Below, one piece after another: positions 18,318 through 27,561 of a DNA stretch of 64,000 nucleotides. The notes under the pieces are model-generated. The model ran no database searches. It was not told the origin of the DNA and worked only from the letters and a program-made list of their open reading frames with translations. The stretch is taken from the NCBI RefSeq assembly GCF_001693515.2, contig NZ_CP042968.1, forward strand, positions 8,154,501-8,218,500, given 5' to 3'. The translations under genes and the position numbers were made by a program. Source of the stretch: Bradyrhizobium paxllaeri. GTDB taxonomy: Bacteria; Pseudomonadota; Alphaproteobacteria; Rhizobiales; Xanthobacteraceae. The stretch's first letter is position 1, and every line of letters begins with the position of its first letter.

Positions 18318-19430
18318 TTACGCGTGCAGCTTCTGCAGTTCCTTCAGGATCGCCTCGCCCATCTGCGTGGTCGAAGCCGCCGTCGTGCCCTCCGACTTGA
18401 TGTCCGCGGTACGAAGTCCGCTCGCGAGCACCGCGGCGATCGCGGCATCGACCTTGTCGGCCAGCGCGCCCATGTCGAAGGAATAGCGCAGCGCCATTCC
18501 GAACGAGGAGATCATCGCGATCGGATTCGCAAGACCCTTGCCCGCGATGTCAGGCGCGGAGCCGTGCACCGGCTCGAACAGCGAGCGGCGCTTTTTGGTC
18601 TTGGCGTCGATCTCGCCGAGCGAGGCCGAGGGCAGCATGCCGAGCGATCCCGTGAGCATCGCCGCGATATCGGACAGCATGTCGCCGAACAGATTGTCGG
18701 TCACGATGACATCGAACTGCTTCGGCGCCTTCACCAGCATCATGCCGCCGGAATCGGCGAGCTGGTGCTCCAGCGTGACGTCCTTGTATTCGCGCGCGTG
18801 AACTTGCGTCATCACCTCGTTCCAGAGCACGCCCGACTTCATGACGTTGCGCTTTTCCATCGAGGTCACCTTGTTGCGGCGCTTGCGCGCCAGGTCGAAG
18901 GCGACGCGGCCGATGCGCTCGATCTCATAGGTGTCGTAAACCTGGGTATCGATGGCGCGCTTCTGGCCGTTGCCGAGATCGGTGATCGTCTTCGGCTCGC
19001 CGAAATAGACGCCGCCAGTGAGCTCGCGCACGATCATGATGTCGAGGCCTTCGACCGCCTCGCGCTTCAGGCTGGAAGCCTCAGCGAGCGCCGGGTAGCA
19101 CACCGCAGGCCGCAGATTGGCGAACAGGCCGAGATCCTTGCGCAGCCGCAGGAGACCGGCCTCGGGCCGCACCTCGTAGGGGACGCTGTCCCACTTGGGA
19201 CCGCCGACCGCGCCGAAGATGATGGCATCGGCGGCCTTGGCCTTGTCCATGTCGCCTTCCGAAATCGACACCTTGTGCGCGTCATAGGCGGAGCCGCCGA
19301 CCAGCCCCTGCTCGGTCTCGAATTTCGCGATGCCTTGCGCGTTGATCCAGTCGATCAGGCGCTGCACCTCCCCCATCACTTCGGGGCCGATACCGTCGCC
19401 AGAGAGAAGCAGCAGTTTATGGGTCGCCAT
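18318..19430 (-). CDS. leuB: 3-isopropylmalate dehydrogenase
   Basis: 370 residues. NAD-dependent oxidative decarboxylation of 3-isopropylmalate. Landmarks: [18 protein letters not shown] at the start, [77 protein letters not shown] and [20 protein letters not shown]. All catalytic regions are intact. Completes the leucine set with leuC and leuD, but in the opposite orientation and 6 kb from leuD. Confidence 0.97.
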   Translation of the reverse strand: MATHKLLLLSGDGIGPEVMGEVQRLIDWINAQGIAKFETEQGLVGGSAYDAHKVSISEGDMDKAKAADAIIFGAVGGPKWDSVPYEVRPEAGLLRLRKDLGLFANLRPAVCYPALAEASSLKREAVEGLDIMIVRELTGGVYFGEPKTITDLGNGQKRAIDTQVYDTYEIERIGRVAFDLARKRRNKVTSMEKRNVMKSGVLWNEVMTQVHAREYKDVTLEHQLADSGGMMLVKAPKQFDVIVTDNLFGDMLSDIAAMLTGSLGMLPSASLGEIDAKTKKRRSLFEPVHGSAPDIAGKGLANPIAMISSFGMALRYSFDMGALADKVDAAIAAVLASGLRTADIKSEGTTAASTTQMGEAILKELQKLHA

Positions 19431-19452
19431 GGGTCCATCACCTTGTCCAACT

Positions 19453-19541
19453 CGTCATGCCCGGCCTTGTGCCGGGCATCCACGTCTTTTTGCCTCAACC
19501 CGGGCAAGACGTGGATGGCCGGGACAAGCCCGGCCATGACG
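19453..19541. repeat. Intergenic inverted repeat, family H
   Basis: CGTCATGCCCGGCCTTGTGC ... with CCACGTCTTTTTG, then CAAGACGTGGATGGCC and GACAAGCCCGGCCATGACG. Imperfect inversion located between the divergent leuB and EamA genes. Confidence 0.85.
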
Positions 19542-19666
19542 ACCGATTTCGTTGCGGGCGGAGTGCTAAAACGCCGGAGGCGGATTGGCAAGGCATCGCA
19601 GACAGGCCAGAAAGGCAGGGAACGAGCAACCCGCAAGCCCCTCAAGAAGGCACCAAGACGGACCTC

Positions 19667-20530
19667 ATGACATCTGCCATTATCTACGCCTTTGCCTCGG
19701 CGGGCTTCCTCGGCGCCGGGGTCGTCCTGGCGCAATTGGGCCTGCGGACCGTCGATCCCCTCTCCGGCGCCGCGATCAGCGTCCCCTCCTTCACGCTCCT
19801 GTTCCTGCTGCTGTCGCCGTTGATCCTGCAGGGCGAGCCGGTAGTCTGGCACGGCCTGCCGATTTTCATCGCCATCGGCCTGTTTTTTCCGGCCTCGCTG
19901 ACGCTTTTGACCTTCGCCTCGAACCGGGCGCTCGGGCCCGTCATTACCTCGACGCTCGGCAACCTCGCGCCGCTATTTGCGGTGGCTGTGGCGGTGATCC
20001 TGCTGCACGAGCCGCTGCATCCGCCGCAACTGCTCGGCCTCATCGTTGCCGTCGCTGGCGCCGCGATCATTACCGTGACCCGTCCGCGCGACCTCGGCCA
20101 CTGGCGGAGCTGGGCGCTGCTGTTGCCGCTGTGCAGCGCGCTGATCCGCGGCATCGTGCCCCCGGTCGTCAAGCTCGGGCTTGCGGTCTGGCCCAGCCCG
20201 CTTTGGGCCTGCCTGATCGGCTACGTCATGTCGTCGCTGGTGGTGCTGACGGTGCAGCGTGTCCGCACCGGCAGCTTTGTCGTGCGGGCGCCGCGCGCCG
20301 GCCTGTTCTGGTTTGCGATGACCGGCATCAGCAACGGGCTGAGCGCACTCACGCTGTTCGCCGCAGTCCGCAACGGACCGATCACGCTGGTGGCGCCGCT
20401 GGCCGCAATCTATCCGCTGGTCACGGTGGGCTTGAGCGCCGTCGTGCTGAAGCACATCACGATCACCGCACGCATCGTAGCGGGCACCGCGCTGACCGTG
20501 CTCGGTGTCGTGCTGGTGTTGACCGGGTGA
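19667..20530 (+). CDS. EamA-family (DMT superfamily) transporter
   Basis: 287 residues with about ten hydrophobic helices arranged as two EamA repeats. The first half ends with LLHEPLHPPQLLGLIVAVAGAAIITVTRP and the second with PLVTVGLSAVVLKHITITARIVAGTALTVLGVVLVL, the typical end of each repeat. Inner-membrane efflux or uptake of a metabolite; substrate not predictable. The start at 19667 is chosen because it begins directly with the first helix; its ribosome-binding site is weak. The MFS gene follows 94 bases later on the same strand. Confidence 0.85.
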   Translation: MTSAIIYAFASAGFLGAGVVLAQLGLRTVDPLSGAAISVPSFTLLFLLLSPLILQGEPVVWHGLPIFIAIGLFFPASLTLLTFASNRALGPVITSTLGNLAPLFAVAVAVILLHEPLHPPQLLGLIVAVAGAAIITVTRPRDLGHWRSWALLLPLCSALIRGIVPPVVKLGLAVWPSPLWACLIGYVMSSLVVLTVQRVRTGSFVVRAPRAGLFWFAMTGISNGLSALTLFAAVRNGPITLVAPLAAIYPLVTVGLSAVVLKHITITARIVAGTALTVLGVVLVLTG

Positions 20531-20624
20531 TGCCGTTGCAGGATTGGCAAGACACCGTTGCGGACAGCGCACCTGTGCAATCCCCACGCTGCCTGCCAAA
20601 ATGCAGCACCACCGGAGTAACTTC

Positions 20625-21815
20625 TTGCACGCCCCCGACCGCCCCGCGACGTACGCGCATCCCGCGCGGCTGATCCTCATCCTGTCGCTGGCGCCGACCG
20701 CAGGCCTCGGCATCGGGCGCTTCGCCTATGCCCTGGTGCTGCCTGATATGCGCGACACGCTGCTCTGGTCCTATTCCGCGGCCGGCTTCATGAACACGGT
20801 TAATGCGGCCGGCTATCTCGCGGGCGCGCTGCTGGCGTCGCGCATGATCCGGCGCTTTGGCCTTGTCGCTTCGGTGCGGTGGGGCACGCTGGCCTGCGTG
20901 TTGTCGCTGGCGCTGTGCGCCATCACGGGCAACTTCTACGTCCTGAGTTTTGCGCGGCTGCTGGCGGGCGTCGGCGCCGCGGCCGGATTCGTCGGCGGCG
21001 GCACGCTGGCCGCGACGATTGCGCAGTCACGGCCCGAGCGGGCGAATTTTCTGCTCAGCCTGTTCTATGCCGGCCCCGGGATCGGCATTTTGGCGTCCGG
21101 GCTGGTCGCGCCGTTTGTGCTGCAAGGGTTTGGGCCGGGCTCGTGGTGGATCGTCTGGTGGGCGATGACGGCGCTCGCGGTCGTCATGACGATCCCCGTG
21201 CTATTGGCGCCGCTTCATGACGGAGTAACGGCTGCCGCAACAGCAACGGCCAAATTCGCGATTGCCCCGGTCGTGATCTATCTCGCCGGCTACTTCCTGT
21301 TCGGCGCCGGCTACATCGCCTACATGACCTTCATGATCGCCTATGTGCGCGATGCCGGCGGCGGCGCCGCGGCGCAGAGCGCGTTCTGGAGCCTGATCGG
21401 CGTCAGCGCGTTCGTGACGCCGTGGGTGTGGCGCCGCGTGCTCGCGCTCGACCGCGGCGGCCTCGCCACCACGATCATTCTCGGCGTCAACGCCATCGGC
21501 GCCGCGCTGCCGATCTTCGGACAATCGGTGTGGCTGCTCGCGATATCGGCGCTGGTGTTCGGCGTCGCCTTCTTCGCGGTGGTCGGCTCCACCACCGCCT
21601 TCGTCCGCTTCAACTATCCGCCGCAGGCCTGGCCGACCGCGATTGCAGCGTTGACCATTTCCTTCGGCATCGGCCAGACGCTGGGGCCAATCGTGGTCGG
21701 CGCGATCACGGACGCGGTGGGCAGCCTGTCGTTTGCGCTGAACGTTTCCGCGGCGATGCTGGCACTGGGTGCGGTGCTGTCGGCGTTTCAGAAGAAGGTT
21801 GCGCGGAATCCGTAG
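20625..21815 (+). CDS. MFS transporter, YbfB/YjiJ-like
   Basis: 396 residues with twelve predicted helices. Starts with LILSLAPTAGLGIGRFAYALVLPDM, followed by SAAGFMNTVNAAGYLAGALLASRMIRRFG, matching the YbfB/YjiJ branch (GIGRFAY...N..GY..G). The TTG at 20625 is favoured because GGAG lies at 20614-20617; an ATG at 20601 is the alternative. Substrate unknown; members are often annotated as sugar or drug exporters without proof. Confidence 0.85.
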   Translation: MHAPDRPATYAHPARLILILSLAPTAGLGIGRFAYALVLPDMRDTLLWSYSAAGFMNTVNAAGYLAGALLASRMIRRFGLVASVRWGTLACVLSLALCAITGNFYVLSFARLLAGVGAAAGFVGGGTLAATIAQSRPERANFLLSLFYAGPGIGILASGLVAPFVLQGFGPGSWWIVWWAMTALAVVMTIPVLLAPLHDGVTAAATATAKFAIAPVVIYLAGYFLFGAGYIAYMTFMIAYVRDAGGGAAAQSAFWSLIGVSAFVTPWVWRRVLALDRGGLATTIILGVNAIGAALPIFGQSVWLLAISALVFGVAFFAVVGSTTAFVRFNYPPQAWPTAIAALTISFGIGQTLGPIVVGAITDAVGSLSFALNVSAAMLALGAVLSAFQKKVARNP

Positions 21816-21899
21816 GGTGGGCAAAGGCGCGCGCCTTCGCGCCGTGCCCACCATGATCTTGCGCGGAGCGAGATGGTGGGCACGCTTCGCTTTGCCCAG
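21812..21899. repeat. Intergenic palindromic repeat, family B (copy 3)
   Basis: GTAGGGTGGGCAAAGGCGCG ... ATGGTGGGCACGCTTCGCTT and TGCCC. It overlaps the last bases of the MFS gene: the TAG stop is within GTAGGG. Confidence 0.85.
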
Positions 21900-22029
21900 C
21901 GGCTTTCCTCGCCTGCGGCAGTTTGCGGGGGCAGGCGGCGGCGCCTTGTGATAAAGTGACTGAGCAGCACCGCACGTAATCGGCCGACACTCCGAAGCAT
22001 CCCAGCAACACGAAAACGGAGAAGCGATC

Positions 22030-23703
22030 ATGGAGACGAAGGGGGACGTAACCTATTTCGATCTCGGGCAGTACAGCCGCAACATCACCACGTCATCGAC
22101 CGACGCCCAGCTTTGGTTTGACCGGGGCCTCAACTGGCTGTTCGGGTTCAATCACGCCGAAGCGATCAAGTGCTTTCAGAAGGCGCTGGGGCACGACGGC
22201 GCATGCGCGATGGCGCACTGGGGCATCAGCTATGCCTCGGGCCCCAACTACAATCTGCCCTGGGTTCGCTACGACCCGCTCGGACGGCAGATGGCGCTGT
22301 CGGCATCTTACGACGCCATGCAGGCAGCCCTTGCGCATGCCGGCAAGGCGTCGCTGGTCGAGCAGGCGATGATCCAGGCACTTCCCGCGCGCTATCCACA
22401 ACGCGAGGCGATCGACGACATGGCGCCCTGGGACAAGGTCTACACCAGGGAAATGCGCAAGATCTTCGATGCCTATCCCGACGACCTCGACGTCCGGGCG
22501 GTGTTCGCCGAGTCGCTCATGAACGAGACGCCATGGCAGATGTGGGACCTGCCCTCCGGCAAACCGGCGGGCGCGGGCACCGAGGAATGCAGGGCGGTGC
22601 TGGAATTCGCGCTCGAGCGGGTCCCGGCTTCATGGGACCACCCAGGCTTGCTCCACCTCTACGTCCACCTGATGGAGATGTCGCCGTTTCCGCAAGCCGC
22701 ATTGCGGGCCGGCGACCGCTTGCGCGAGATCGTTCCGGATTCCGGCCACCTGATCCACATGCCGACGCACCTCGACGTGCTGTGCGGGCACTACAAGGAC
22801 GTCCTTGTCTATAACCAGAAGGCGCTGGCGACCGACCGCCGATTCCTCGCCTATTCGGCAGATCCGGGTGTCTACCTCGTCTACGTCATTCACAACTTCC
22901 ACTTTGCGATCTACGGCGCCATGTTCCTGGGACAGTACACGCCTGCCATCGCGGCGGCCGAGGAACTGATCGCCACGATTCCCGAGGCGGTGCTGCGGAT
23001 TGAATCGCCGCCGATGGCGGATTTTCTCGAAGGCTATCTGACGATGAAGCAGCACGTGCTCGTGCGCTTCGGCAAATGGCGCGAAATCATCGCGCAGGAG
23101 CTGCCGGCGGATCGGGATCTCTACTGCTCGAATGTCGCCATGATCCACTACGCCAAGGCGGTCGCGCATTCGGCGCTTGGCAATGTCGCCGAGGCCGAAG
23201 CGGAGAAGGCATCGTTCATGGCGGCGAAGTCCCGCGTGCCTGAGAGCCGCCGTGTCCACAACAACAAGATCGTCGATCTCCTGGATGTCGCTGAAGCGAT
23301 GCTGAATGGCGAGCTGGAGTACCGGAAGGGCAACCATGACGTAGCCTTCGCGCATCTGCGCAAATCGGTCGAGCTCAGCGACGACCTGCCCTATGACGAG
23401 CCGTGGGGATGGATGCAGCCGACCCGCCATGCCCTGGGGGCCCTTCTCCTCGAGCAGGGACGGATCGAGGAAGCCGAGGCGGTCTACCGCTCCGATCTCG
23501 GGCTTGACGGTAAGCTGAGCCGGGCCTGCCAGCATCCAGACAATTTGTGGTCGCTGCACGGCCTGCACGAATGCCTGGTCCGCCGCGGAGAAAAGGCCGA
23601 GAAGGCTTTGATCAGGCAACGGCTCGAGCTGGCGCAGGCGCGCGCGGAAATTCCGATCAAGGCATCCTGCTTCTGTCGTCGCATGGACATGGCGGCCGCG
23701 TAG
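22030..23703 (+). CDS. Tetratricopeptide-repeat protein
   Basis: 557 residues, no signal peptide. The N-terminus has QLWFDRGLNWLFGFNHAEAIKCFQKAL followed by CAMAHWGISYASGPNYNLPW, the hallmark of a bacterial TPR family that occurs in many soil bacteria and has no assigned reaction. The middle carries VPASWDHPGLLHLYVHLMEMSPFPQAALRAGDRLREIVPDSGHLIHMPTHLD, with conserved His residues (H-x-Y-x-H, HLIHMPTH) that could bind a metal. The C-terminus has two more TPR-like segments (HALGALLLEQGRIEEAEAVYRSDLG and WSLHGLHECLVRRGEKAEKA). Probably upstream in the same transcript as the zinc peptidase and ATP-grasp genes. Confidence 0.8.
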   Translation: METKGDVTYFDLGQYSRNITTSSTDAQLWFDRGLNWLFGFNHAEAIKCFQKALGHDGACAMAHWGISYASGPNYNLPWVRYDPLGRQMALSASYDAMQAALAHAGKASLVEQAMIQALPARYPQREAIDDMAPWDKVYTREMRKIFDAYPDDLDVRAVFAESLMNETPWQMWDLPSGKPAGAGTEECRAVLEFALERVPASWDHPGLLHLYVHLMEMSPFPQAALRAGDRLREIVPDSGHLIHMPTHLDVLCGHYKDVLVYNQKALATDRRFLAYSADPGVYLVYVIHNFHFAIYGAMFLGQYTPAIAAAEELIATIPEAVLRIESPPMADFLEGYLTMKQHVLVRFGKWREIIAQELPADRDLYCSNVAMIHYAKAVAHSALGNVAEAEAEKASFMAAKSRVPESRRVHNNKIVDLLDVAEAMLNGELEYRKGNHDVAFAHLRKSVELSDDLPYDEPWGWMQPTRHALGALLLEQGRIEEAEAVYRSDLGLDGKLSRACQHPDNLWSLHGLHECLVRRGEKAEKALIRQRLELAQARAEIPIKASCFCRRMDMAAA

Positions 23704-23802
23704 CCGTTCGCGGCGCCGCAAGGGCAGGCTGCGAAGGCCCGGCGGTTGTTGCCGGCGGCATCCTGTGACAACATCCAGGCGTCGGGTTTTTATGATTTCT
23801 GG

Positions 23803-24837
23803 ATGCCTATGCCACGGCGGAAATACACTTGGGAAAAGCTGTCGGATGAGCAGTTGCTCAAGCAACGCCTCAGCAGCCTGAGGGTTACAGTCGAAGACAC
23901 CTGGCTCGAGGATTGTCTCAGCGCGCTCTATGAAGAGCTCGGAGCACGGGACATCCGGCTGCGGCCGCACGCATGGATATCGAGCGAATGGTTTAGCCCG
24001 GCAGATGTGCCCGGCATTGCCATCCCATTCTATCTCACCCATCCCCGCCTGATGAAGATCGAGAAGAAAATGATGCTCGACGTCGAAGGCGGCACCTGGT
24101 CCGAGTGCATGGCCATTCTCCGTCATGAGGCAGGCCATGCCATACAGCACGCCTACCAGCTGCAACGTCGCCGGCGCTGGCAGCAGCTGTTCGGCCCGTC
24201 CTCGAAGCACTACCCGCGCTATTACCGGCCCAATCCGGCCAGCCGGAGCTATGTCCAGCATCTTCGGCTCTGGTACGCACAGAGCCATCCGGACGAAGAT
24301 TTTGCCGAAACCTTCGCGGTGTGGCTGCGACCGCGCTCGAACTGGCGGACGCGCTATGCCGGCTGGCCGGCACTGAAGAAGCTCGAATATGTCGACGAAT
24401 TGATGGGCGAAATCGCCGGGAAGCGACCGCCCGTCACGACGCGGGAGCGTGTCGATCCGCTGCATGAGCTCAGTCAGACGCTTGGCGACCACTACAAGAA
24501 AAAGCAGGCGTTCTACGAATTCAAGCCTCCGAAGACTTACGACCGCGATCTCTCCCGGCTGTTCTCCGCCGATCCACGGCATCGCCGGGAGCAACCGGCT
24601 TCGCTCTTCATCAGGCGGCACCGCGCTCAAATCAGGCAGCTGGTTGCGCGGTGGACGGGCGAGAACCAGCTTACACTGGATGCGGTGCTTGACGACATGA
24701 TCTCCCGCTGTCGCGAGCTCAATCTGCGTGCCGCCGGCTCCCAACAGAAGCTGGTGATCAATTTCAGCATATTGCTGACAGCCAAGACCATGCACGCGCT
24801 GTTCGGTCCGTCGCGGCGCAAATGGATCGCGCTATGA
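23803..24837 (+). CDS. Putative zinc-binding metallopeptidase
   Basis: 344 residues, cytoplasmic. H108-E-A-G-H112 is a gluzincin-type HExxH motif and E169 in DEDFAETFAVWL is the likely third ligand. The long spacing between the motifs and the RRRRWQQLFGPSSKHYPRYY insert suggest the family annotated as putative zinc-binding metallo-peptidase. C-terminal ~150 residues are helical and basic. The ATG at 23803 (or 23809) is preferred over upstream TTG codons, but no clear ribosome-binding site is seen. Its TGA overlaps the start of the ATP-grasp gene (ATGA), so the two are translationally coupled and probably act together. Confidence 0.75.
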   Translation: MPMPRRKYTWEKLSDEQLLKQRLSSLRVTVEDTWLEDCLSALYEELGARDIRLRPHAWISSEWFSPADVPGIAIPFYLTHPRLMKIEKKMMLDVEGGTWSECMAILRHEAGHAIQHAYQLQRRRRWQQLFGPSSKHYPRYYRPNPASRSYVQHLRLWYAQSHPDEDFAETFAVWLRPRSNWRTRYAGWPALKKLEYVDELMGEIAGKRPPVTTRERVDPLHELSQTLGDHYKKKQAFYEFKPPKTYDRDLSRLFSADPRHRREQPASLFIRRHRAQIRQLVARWTGENQLTLDAVLDDMISRCRELNLRAAGSQQKLVINFSILLTAKTMHALFGPSRRKWIAL

Positions 24838-25868
24838 GACGCCTGCGCATTCTGGTGCTGATGCATCCGGACTTCGTGCCCCCGGACTCCACCGAGGGAT
24901 ACACGGCGCGGCAAATCAATGAATGGAAAACAGAATACGACGTCGTGAGTACCTTGCGTGCGGCTGGCCATGAAGTTCACCCACTCGGCGTGCAGGAGGA
25001 AATCAAGCCGGTGCGCGACGAGATCGAAGGCTTCAAGCCGCATGTGGTCTTCAATTTGCTCGAGCAGTTTTACCATGAGCCGGTGTATGACCAGCATATT
25101 CCAAGCTATCTCGAGCTGATGCAGATCCCATATACCGGGTGCAATCCGCGTGGCCTGATCCTGGCGCGCGGCAAGGATCTTTCCAAGACGCTGGTGCACC
25201 ATCGCCGGATCGCGGTGCCGTCCTTCGCCGTGTTTCCGATGCGCCGCAAGGTCAAACGGCCGGCGCGTCTTGCGCTGCCGCTGATCGTCAAGAGCTTGAG
25301 CGAGGATGGATCGTACGGCATCTCGCAAGCGTCCATCGTCGATACGGACGAGAAGCTCGCGGAGCGCGTCGCCTTCATTCACGAGCGGGTCGGAACTGCC
25401 GCCATCGCCGAGCAATATATCGAGGGGCGAGAGCTCTACGTCGGCGTACTCGGCAATAACAGGTTGCGAGTCCTGCCGGTTTGGGAATTGAAGTTCGGCA
25501 GCATGGGCGGCCAGGGTGCCCGGCACATTGCCACCGAGAAGGTCAAACACGATCCCGATTATCAGGAGCGGGTCGGAATTGAAGATGGGCCGGCCAAGGA
25601 TCTTGCGCCGGAACTACGCACCCGTATTCAGCGAATAGCAAAACGCATCTACCGAACGCTGGGCCTCGATGGATACGCGCGCATCGACTTTCGCCTCGCA
25701 GCCGACGGCACGCCGTATTTCATTGAAGCGAACCCCAATCCCGAGATCGCAAAGAGCCAGGAGTTCGCGACGGCCGCCAAGCATGATCGCCTGGATTACC
25801 CGGACCTGCTGCATCGCATTCTGGCGCTTGGAATAAGCCGGGCAAAGGCAGGCGTATCCGTCGGCTGA
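24834..25868 (+). CDS. ATP-grasp ligase related to D-alanine-D-alanine ligase
   Basis: 344 residues. ATP-grasp landmarks: LPLIVKSLSEDGSYGISQAS (glycine loop with K), AEQYIEGRELYVGVLG and the metal-binding LDGYARIDFRLAADGTPYFIEANPNPEI, where D, E and N are kept. The N-terminal region (RRLRILVLMHPDFVPPDSTEGY...) lacks the GGxSxEhxVS motif of true D-Ala-D-Ala ligases, so its substrates probably differ; a carboxylate-amine ligation forming a peptide-like bond is the expected chemistry. It starts inside the stop codon of the zinc peptidase gene, which implies a joint pathway. Confidence 0.85.
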   Translation: MRRLRILVLMHPDFVPPDSTEGYTARQINEWKTEYDVVSTLRAAGHEVHPLGVQEEIKPVRDEIEGFKPHVVFNLLEQFYHEPVYDQHIPSYLELMQIPYTGCNPRGLILARGKDLSKTLVHHRRIAVPSFAVFPMRRKVKRPARLALPLIVKSLSEDGSYGISQASIVDTDEKLAERVAFIHERVGTAAIAEQYIEGRELYVGVLGNNRLRVLPVWELKFGSMGGQGARHIATEKVKHDPDYQERVGIEDGPAKDLAPELRTRIQRIAKRIYRTLGLDGYARIDFRLAADGTPYFIEANPNPEIAKSQEFATAAKHDRLDYPDLLHRILALGISRAKAGVSVG

Positions 25869-25945
25869 AAGGCAACACGAAACGAGCAGGCACAGCGGTG
25901 GCGCGTTTCGAAATTCAGGCAGCATCGCGTAGTGAATGACGCGAG

Positions 25946-26731
25946 CTAACTCCCGCTGAACGAATTATACCCCTGGTCTTCCCAGAAGCCGCCCTTGTAG
26001 TCGTTGGTGACTTCCATCGAGATCACGTATTTCGGGCTCTTGAAGCCGAGTTTGGTCGGCACGCGGATTCTCATCGGGAAGCCGTAGGCGCGCGGCAGGA
26101 TCTCGTCGGCGAACTTGAAACTCATCTGGGTCTGCGCATGCAGTGCGGACGGCATGTCGAGCGGTGAATTGTAGCCATCCCTGTCGGCGCACTGGAACCA
26201 GACATATTTCGCCCGCGTATCCGCGCCGATCATTTTCAGGAAATCGCGCAAGGGGACGCCGGTCCAGCTTCCGATCGCGCTCCAGCCTTCGACGCAGATG
26301 TGGCGCGTGACTTGCTTGACCTGCGGCAATTGATAAAGCTCATCCAGCGTCCAGGATTTCTTGTTCTCGACCAGGCCGCGCACTTCGAGCTTCCAGCTCT
26401 TGCCGTCAATTTCAGGCGCGTCGTCGACGTCGTAATAGCCATTGAACGGGAACGGTTTTGTAATTGCGCTTTCCGGGTATGTCGGCGCCATCGCATTGGG
26501 ATTGAATATCAACGCCTGCACGCCGTCATTGAATTTCGAGACCTGCTTCAGCATCTCCTCGGCCGAAAAACTGTCCGTGACGTCGCAGCCGGTCAGCAAC
26601 GTCAGCGCGCCGAGGCTGGCGCCGCTGGTGATGAAGCGCCGGCGCGTCAGGTCAGGCATGGACTTGACGGCGTCCCGGACCAGAAGCGTCTTGTCGACGC
26701 CGGGGATCAGGAGGTTGCGCATGCGGCCCAT
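25946..26731 (-). CDS. Tat-exported MsrP-like molybdopterin oxidoreductase, lipoprotein-type leader
   Basis: 261 residues. Sulfite-oxidase-fold enzyme of the MsrP (YedY)-like branch, which acts in the periplasm on oxidised substrates such as methionine sulfoxide. The leader has LTRRRFITSGASLGALTLLTGC: a twin-arginine followed by an L-T-G-C lipobox (C49), so a Tat-exported lipoprotein is likely. C146 in RHICVEGWSAIGSWTG is the expected molybdenum ligand. GRPRAYGFPMRIRVPTKLGFKS-like text (RAYGFPMRIRVPTKLGFKSPKYV) is typical of the fold. AAGGGAG upstream supports the start. It follows a cytochrome b gene by 17 bases, its probable electron donor. Confidence 0.88.
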   Translation of the reverse strand: MGRMRNLLIPGVDKTLLVRDAVKSMPDLTRRRFITSGASLGALTLLTGCDVTDSFSAEEMLKQVSKFNDGVQALIFNPNAMAPTYPESAITKPFPFNGYYDVDDAPEIDGKSWKLEVRGLVENKKSWTLDELYQLPQVKQVTRHICVEGWSAIGSWTGVPLRDFLKMIGADTRAKYVWFQCADRDGYNSPLDMPSALHAQTQMSFKFADEILPRAYGFPMRIRVPTKLGFKSPKYVISMEVTNDYKGGFWEDQGYNSFSGS

Positions 26732-26748
26732 GGTCTTGCTCCCTTGAA

Positions 26749-27378
26749 CTAGCGGCCAATGATCATGGCGCGCAGGCTCTTCGGCACCAAAAGAGCGAGC
26801 ACGACATGGATCACCATGAAGGCGACGATGCCTGCCATGCAGAAGAAGTGGACGTAACGGGCAGCCTCATAGCCGCCGAACAGCGCCGTCAGATATTGAA
26901 ACTGGACCGGCTTCCAGATCGCCAGACCCGACAGCACGATGAGGATGCCGACGATGATGACGCCGGCATAAAGCAGCTTCTGCACCTGATTGTATTTGGT
27001 GAGATCCGCATGCGACAGCTCGCCGGTCAGCGCCGCCTTGGTGTCCGAGATCACGCCCTCCGGCGTGATCGGCAGCAGCTTCTTGCGGAAGCGGCCGGTG
27101 ACAAGGCCCATAACCAGATAGATCAGGCCGTTGACCATCAACAGCCACATCGCGGCGAAATGCCAGAGCAGCGCGCCGCCAAGCCAGCCGCCGAGCGTGA
27201 TGCTCGAAGAGAAGCTGAAACCGAACAGCGGCGAGGCGTTATAGATCTGCCATCCCGACATGATCATCAGGACCATCGCGAAGGCGTTGGTCCAGTGCAG
27301 AGCCCGCACCCAGGCCGGCTGGATGACCTTGGCCTTGGTTGAGGTCGCTTGCTCGTCGCTGACTGTGACGGCCGACAT
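26749..27378 (-). CDS. Membrane b-type cytochrome (cytochrome b561/thiosulfate reductase-like subunit)
   Basis: 209 residues with four main transmembrane helices. Candidate heme ligands are H in VRALHWTNAFAMVLMIMSGWQIY, H in GGALLWHFAAMWLLMVNGLIYLV, and two His in ARYVHFFCMAGIVAFMVIHVVLALL. This matches the di-heme b-type subunits that feed electrons to periplasmic molybdoenzymes. Begins MSAVTVSDEQ at 27378 with GGGGAAG upstream; a longer frame exists but lacks support. First gene of a two-gene operon with the MsrP-like enzyme. Confidence 0.85.
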   Translation of the reverse strand: MSAVTVSDEQATSTKAKVIQPAWVRALHWTNAFAMVLMIMSGWQIYNASPLFGFSFSSSITLGGWLGGALLWHFAAMWLLMVNGLIYLVMGLVTGRFRKKLLPITPEGVISDTKAALTGELSHADLTKYNQVQKLLYAGVIIVGILIVLSGLAIWKPVQFQYLTALFGGYEAARYVHFFCMAGIVAFMVIHVVLALLVPKSLRAMIIGR

Positions 27379-27483
27379 GGCTCTTCCCCGCTTCTGGTTC
27401 GGTATCGGTTTATACGCCGGGAACCGGCTTTCCGTTACTGCCATGACGCTATCAGATCGATGCATGGCGCGTATCGAATTCAC

Positions 27484-27513
27484 AAAAAAGCGAGCCGGGT
27501 TGCCCCGGCTCGC
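27484..27513 (-). terminator. Rho-independent terminator after the fasciclin gene
   Basis: On the minus strand a 10-bp stem GCGAGCCGGG / CCCGGCTCGC with a four-base loop is followed by TTTTTTG. It lies 48 bases after the fasciclin stop. Confidence 0.85.
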
Positions 27514-27561
27514 CCAATCCACGCGCCCCCGTTGGGACCAGTCAGGTGCGCGCGGGGAGTT

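Noticed and set aside
18291..19670. 459-codon plus-strand frame opposite leuB
   Set aside because: Antisense of leuB; its ends run into repeats B and H.
22630..24795. 721-codon minus-strand frame opposite the TPR and zinc peptidase genes
   Set aside because: Crosses two well-supported plus-strand genes, lacks signal or domain motifs and has the His/Arg/Leu/Gly-rich look of an antisense frame.
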